Assembly: GCA_016212045.1 (NCBI GenBank)
Contig: JACRHO010000139.1
Location: forward strand, 1 to 7,380
Direction: 5' to 3'
Source of the DNA: Candidatus Omnitrophota bacterium
GTDB taxonomy: Bacteria; Omnitrophota; Gorgyraeia; Gygaellales; Profunditerraquicolaceae
Length of the DNA: 7,380 nucleotides
Shown here: piece by piece, positions 6,928 to 7,380 of the stretch
Position numbering within the stretch: the first letter of the stretch is position 1
How the letters are laid out: each line of letters begins with the position of its first letter
Notes under the pieces: generated by a model
What the model saw: only the letters and a program-made list of their open reading frames with translations
What the model was told of the DNA's origin: nothing
Database searches by the model: none
Program-made: the position numbers and the translations under genes

Positions 6928-6932
6928 TTAAG

Positions 6933-7380
6933 ATGCTTTATATAGTCGCTACTCCCATCGGCAATCTCAAGGACATAACTCTTAGGGCAGTAGAAGTTCT
7001 TAAATCCGTTGACCTGATTGCCTGCGAGGACACCCGCCATACCAAAATTCTGCTTGACCATTACGGTATCAAAACCCCTACCACCAGTTTCTTTCAACAT
7101 AACAGATTCGTAAAGGGAGAATATTTGCTTGGGCTCTTAAAGGAAGACAGGAATATCGCCTTAATTTCCGATGCCGGCACACCCGGCATCCTTGACCCTG
7201 GCTACAACCTGATTAATCTAGCGATTAAAAATAATGTTAGAATTACAGTAATCCCCGGCCCAACCGCCTTTATTAATGCCTTAGTATTATCCGGGAAGCC
7301 GGCGCATGAATTTATCTTTGCTGGATTTCTGCCCAACCGCTCCCAGGCGCGACAGAATAGACTGAAAAAATTAGCCCAAG
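6933..7380 (+). CDS. rsmI: 16S rRNA (cytidine-1402 2'-O)-methyltransferase RsmI, 3'-truncated by the window edge
   Basis: RsmI uses S-adenosylmethionine to 2'-O-methylate C1402 of 16S rRNA in the ribosomal decoding centre. The reading frame runs open to the last base, giving 149 complete codons, about half of the usual 280-residue protein. The family signature is clear: MLYIVATPIGNLKDITLRA at the N terminus, ACEDTR at about 30-35, ISDAGTPG followed by DPGY near 79-91, VIPGPTA near 107-113, and FAGFLP near 130-135. These belong to the SAM-binding tetrapyrrole-methylase (SPOUT-unrelated) fold. The start ATG is fixed by the conserved MLYIVATP. No Shine-Dalgarno motif precedes it (CATTTAAG). The start lies 5 nt after an AT-rich palindrome that fills the gap from glmS. 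Confidence 0.96.
   Translation, partial: MLYIVATPIGNLKDITLRAVEVLKSVDLIACEDTRHTKILLDHYGIKTPTTSFFQHNRFVKGEYLLGLLKEDRNIALISDAGTPGILDPGYNLINLAIKNNVRITVIPGPTAFINALVLSGKPAHEFIFAGFLPNRSQARQNRLKKLAQ

Noticed and set aside
6858..7100. Minus-strand reading frame of 80 codons
   Set aside because: It overlaps the palindromic gap and the clear rsmI coding sequence; its composition reflects the complement of rsmI and AT-rich spacer.

Overview
The window reads as one tightly packed stretch of bacterial chromosome, with every gene on the + strand and almost no intergenic space. The gene order is gyrA (5'-truncated, carrying an intein), a tRNA-Glu gene, a multipass membrane protein of GT-C glycosyltransferase type, glmS, and rsmI (3'-truncated by the window edge). 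Gaps are 4 nt (gyrA to tRNA), 13 nt (tRNA to membrane gene), 4 nt (membrane gene to glmS) and 104 nt (glmS to rsmI). The first four look co-transcribed. The moderate base composition, compact layout, near-absence of Shine-Dalgarno motifs and AT-rich imperfect palindrome suggest an uncultured bacterium. From memory, Omnitrophota-like or similar candidate-phylum genomes look like this, but the assignment is a low-confidence impression, not a result.

Bases 1-1311 are the C-terminal part of a large intein sitting in the DNA gyrase A subunit. Its N-terminal splicing half and the GyrA N-extein lie upstream of the window. From left to right the visible intein holds the end of the N-side linker, an HNH homing-endonuclease core (118-276), a long tandem array of Trp-centred repeats (349-1023), a helical linker, and the C-terminal splicing motifs ending in His-Asn (1306-1311). 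The host protein resumes at Ser (1312) with the conserved SIDGD run and reaches the DNA-cleaving Tyr 11 residues later. The rest of GyrA (1312-3414, 700 codons) is intact, with a GyrA box and six recognisable pinwheel blades.

A complete tRNA-Glu(UUC) lies immediately after gyrA. It is followed by a 492-residue integral membrane protein that probably transfers sugars from a lipid-linked donor. Next is a full-length glucosamine-6-phosphate synthase (GlmS), the entry enzyme for amino-sugar and cell-envelope synthesis. Then come an AT-rich element made of four related 14-nt units arranged as an imperfect palindrome, and the first 149 codons of the 16S rRNA methyltransferase RsmI. Envelope precursor supply (glmS, GT-C protein) and core information processing (gyrA, tRNA, rsmI) are thus adjacent, with no single pathway linking them.

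The most notable content is the intein. It appears to be at a GyrA site different from the well-known mycobacterial one, it has an unusually long repeat array after the HNH domain, and its arginine codon usage differs sharply from the gyrA sequence it interrupts.
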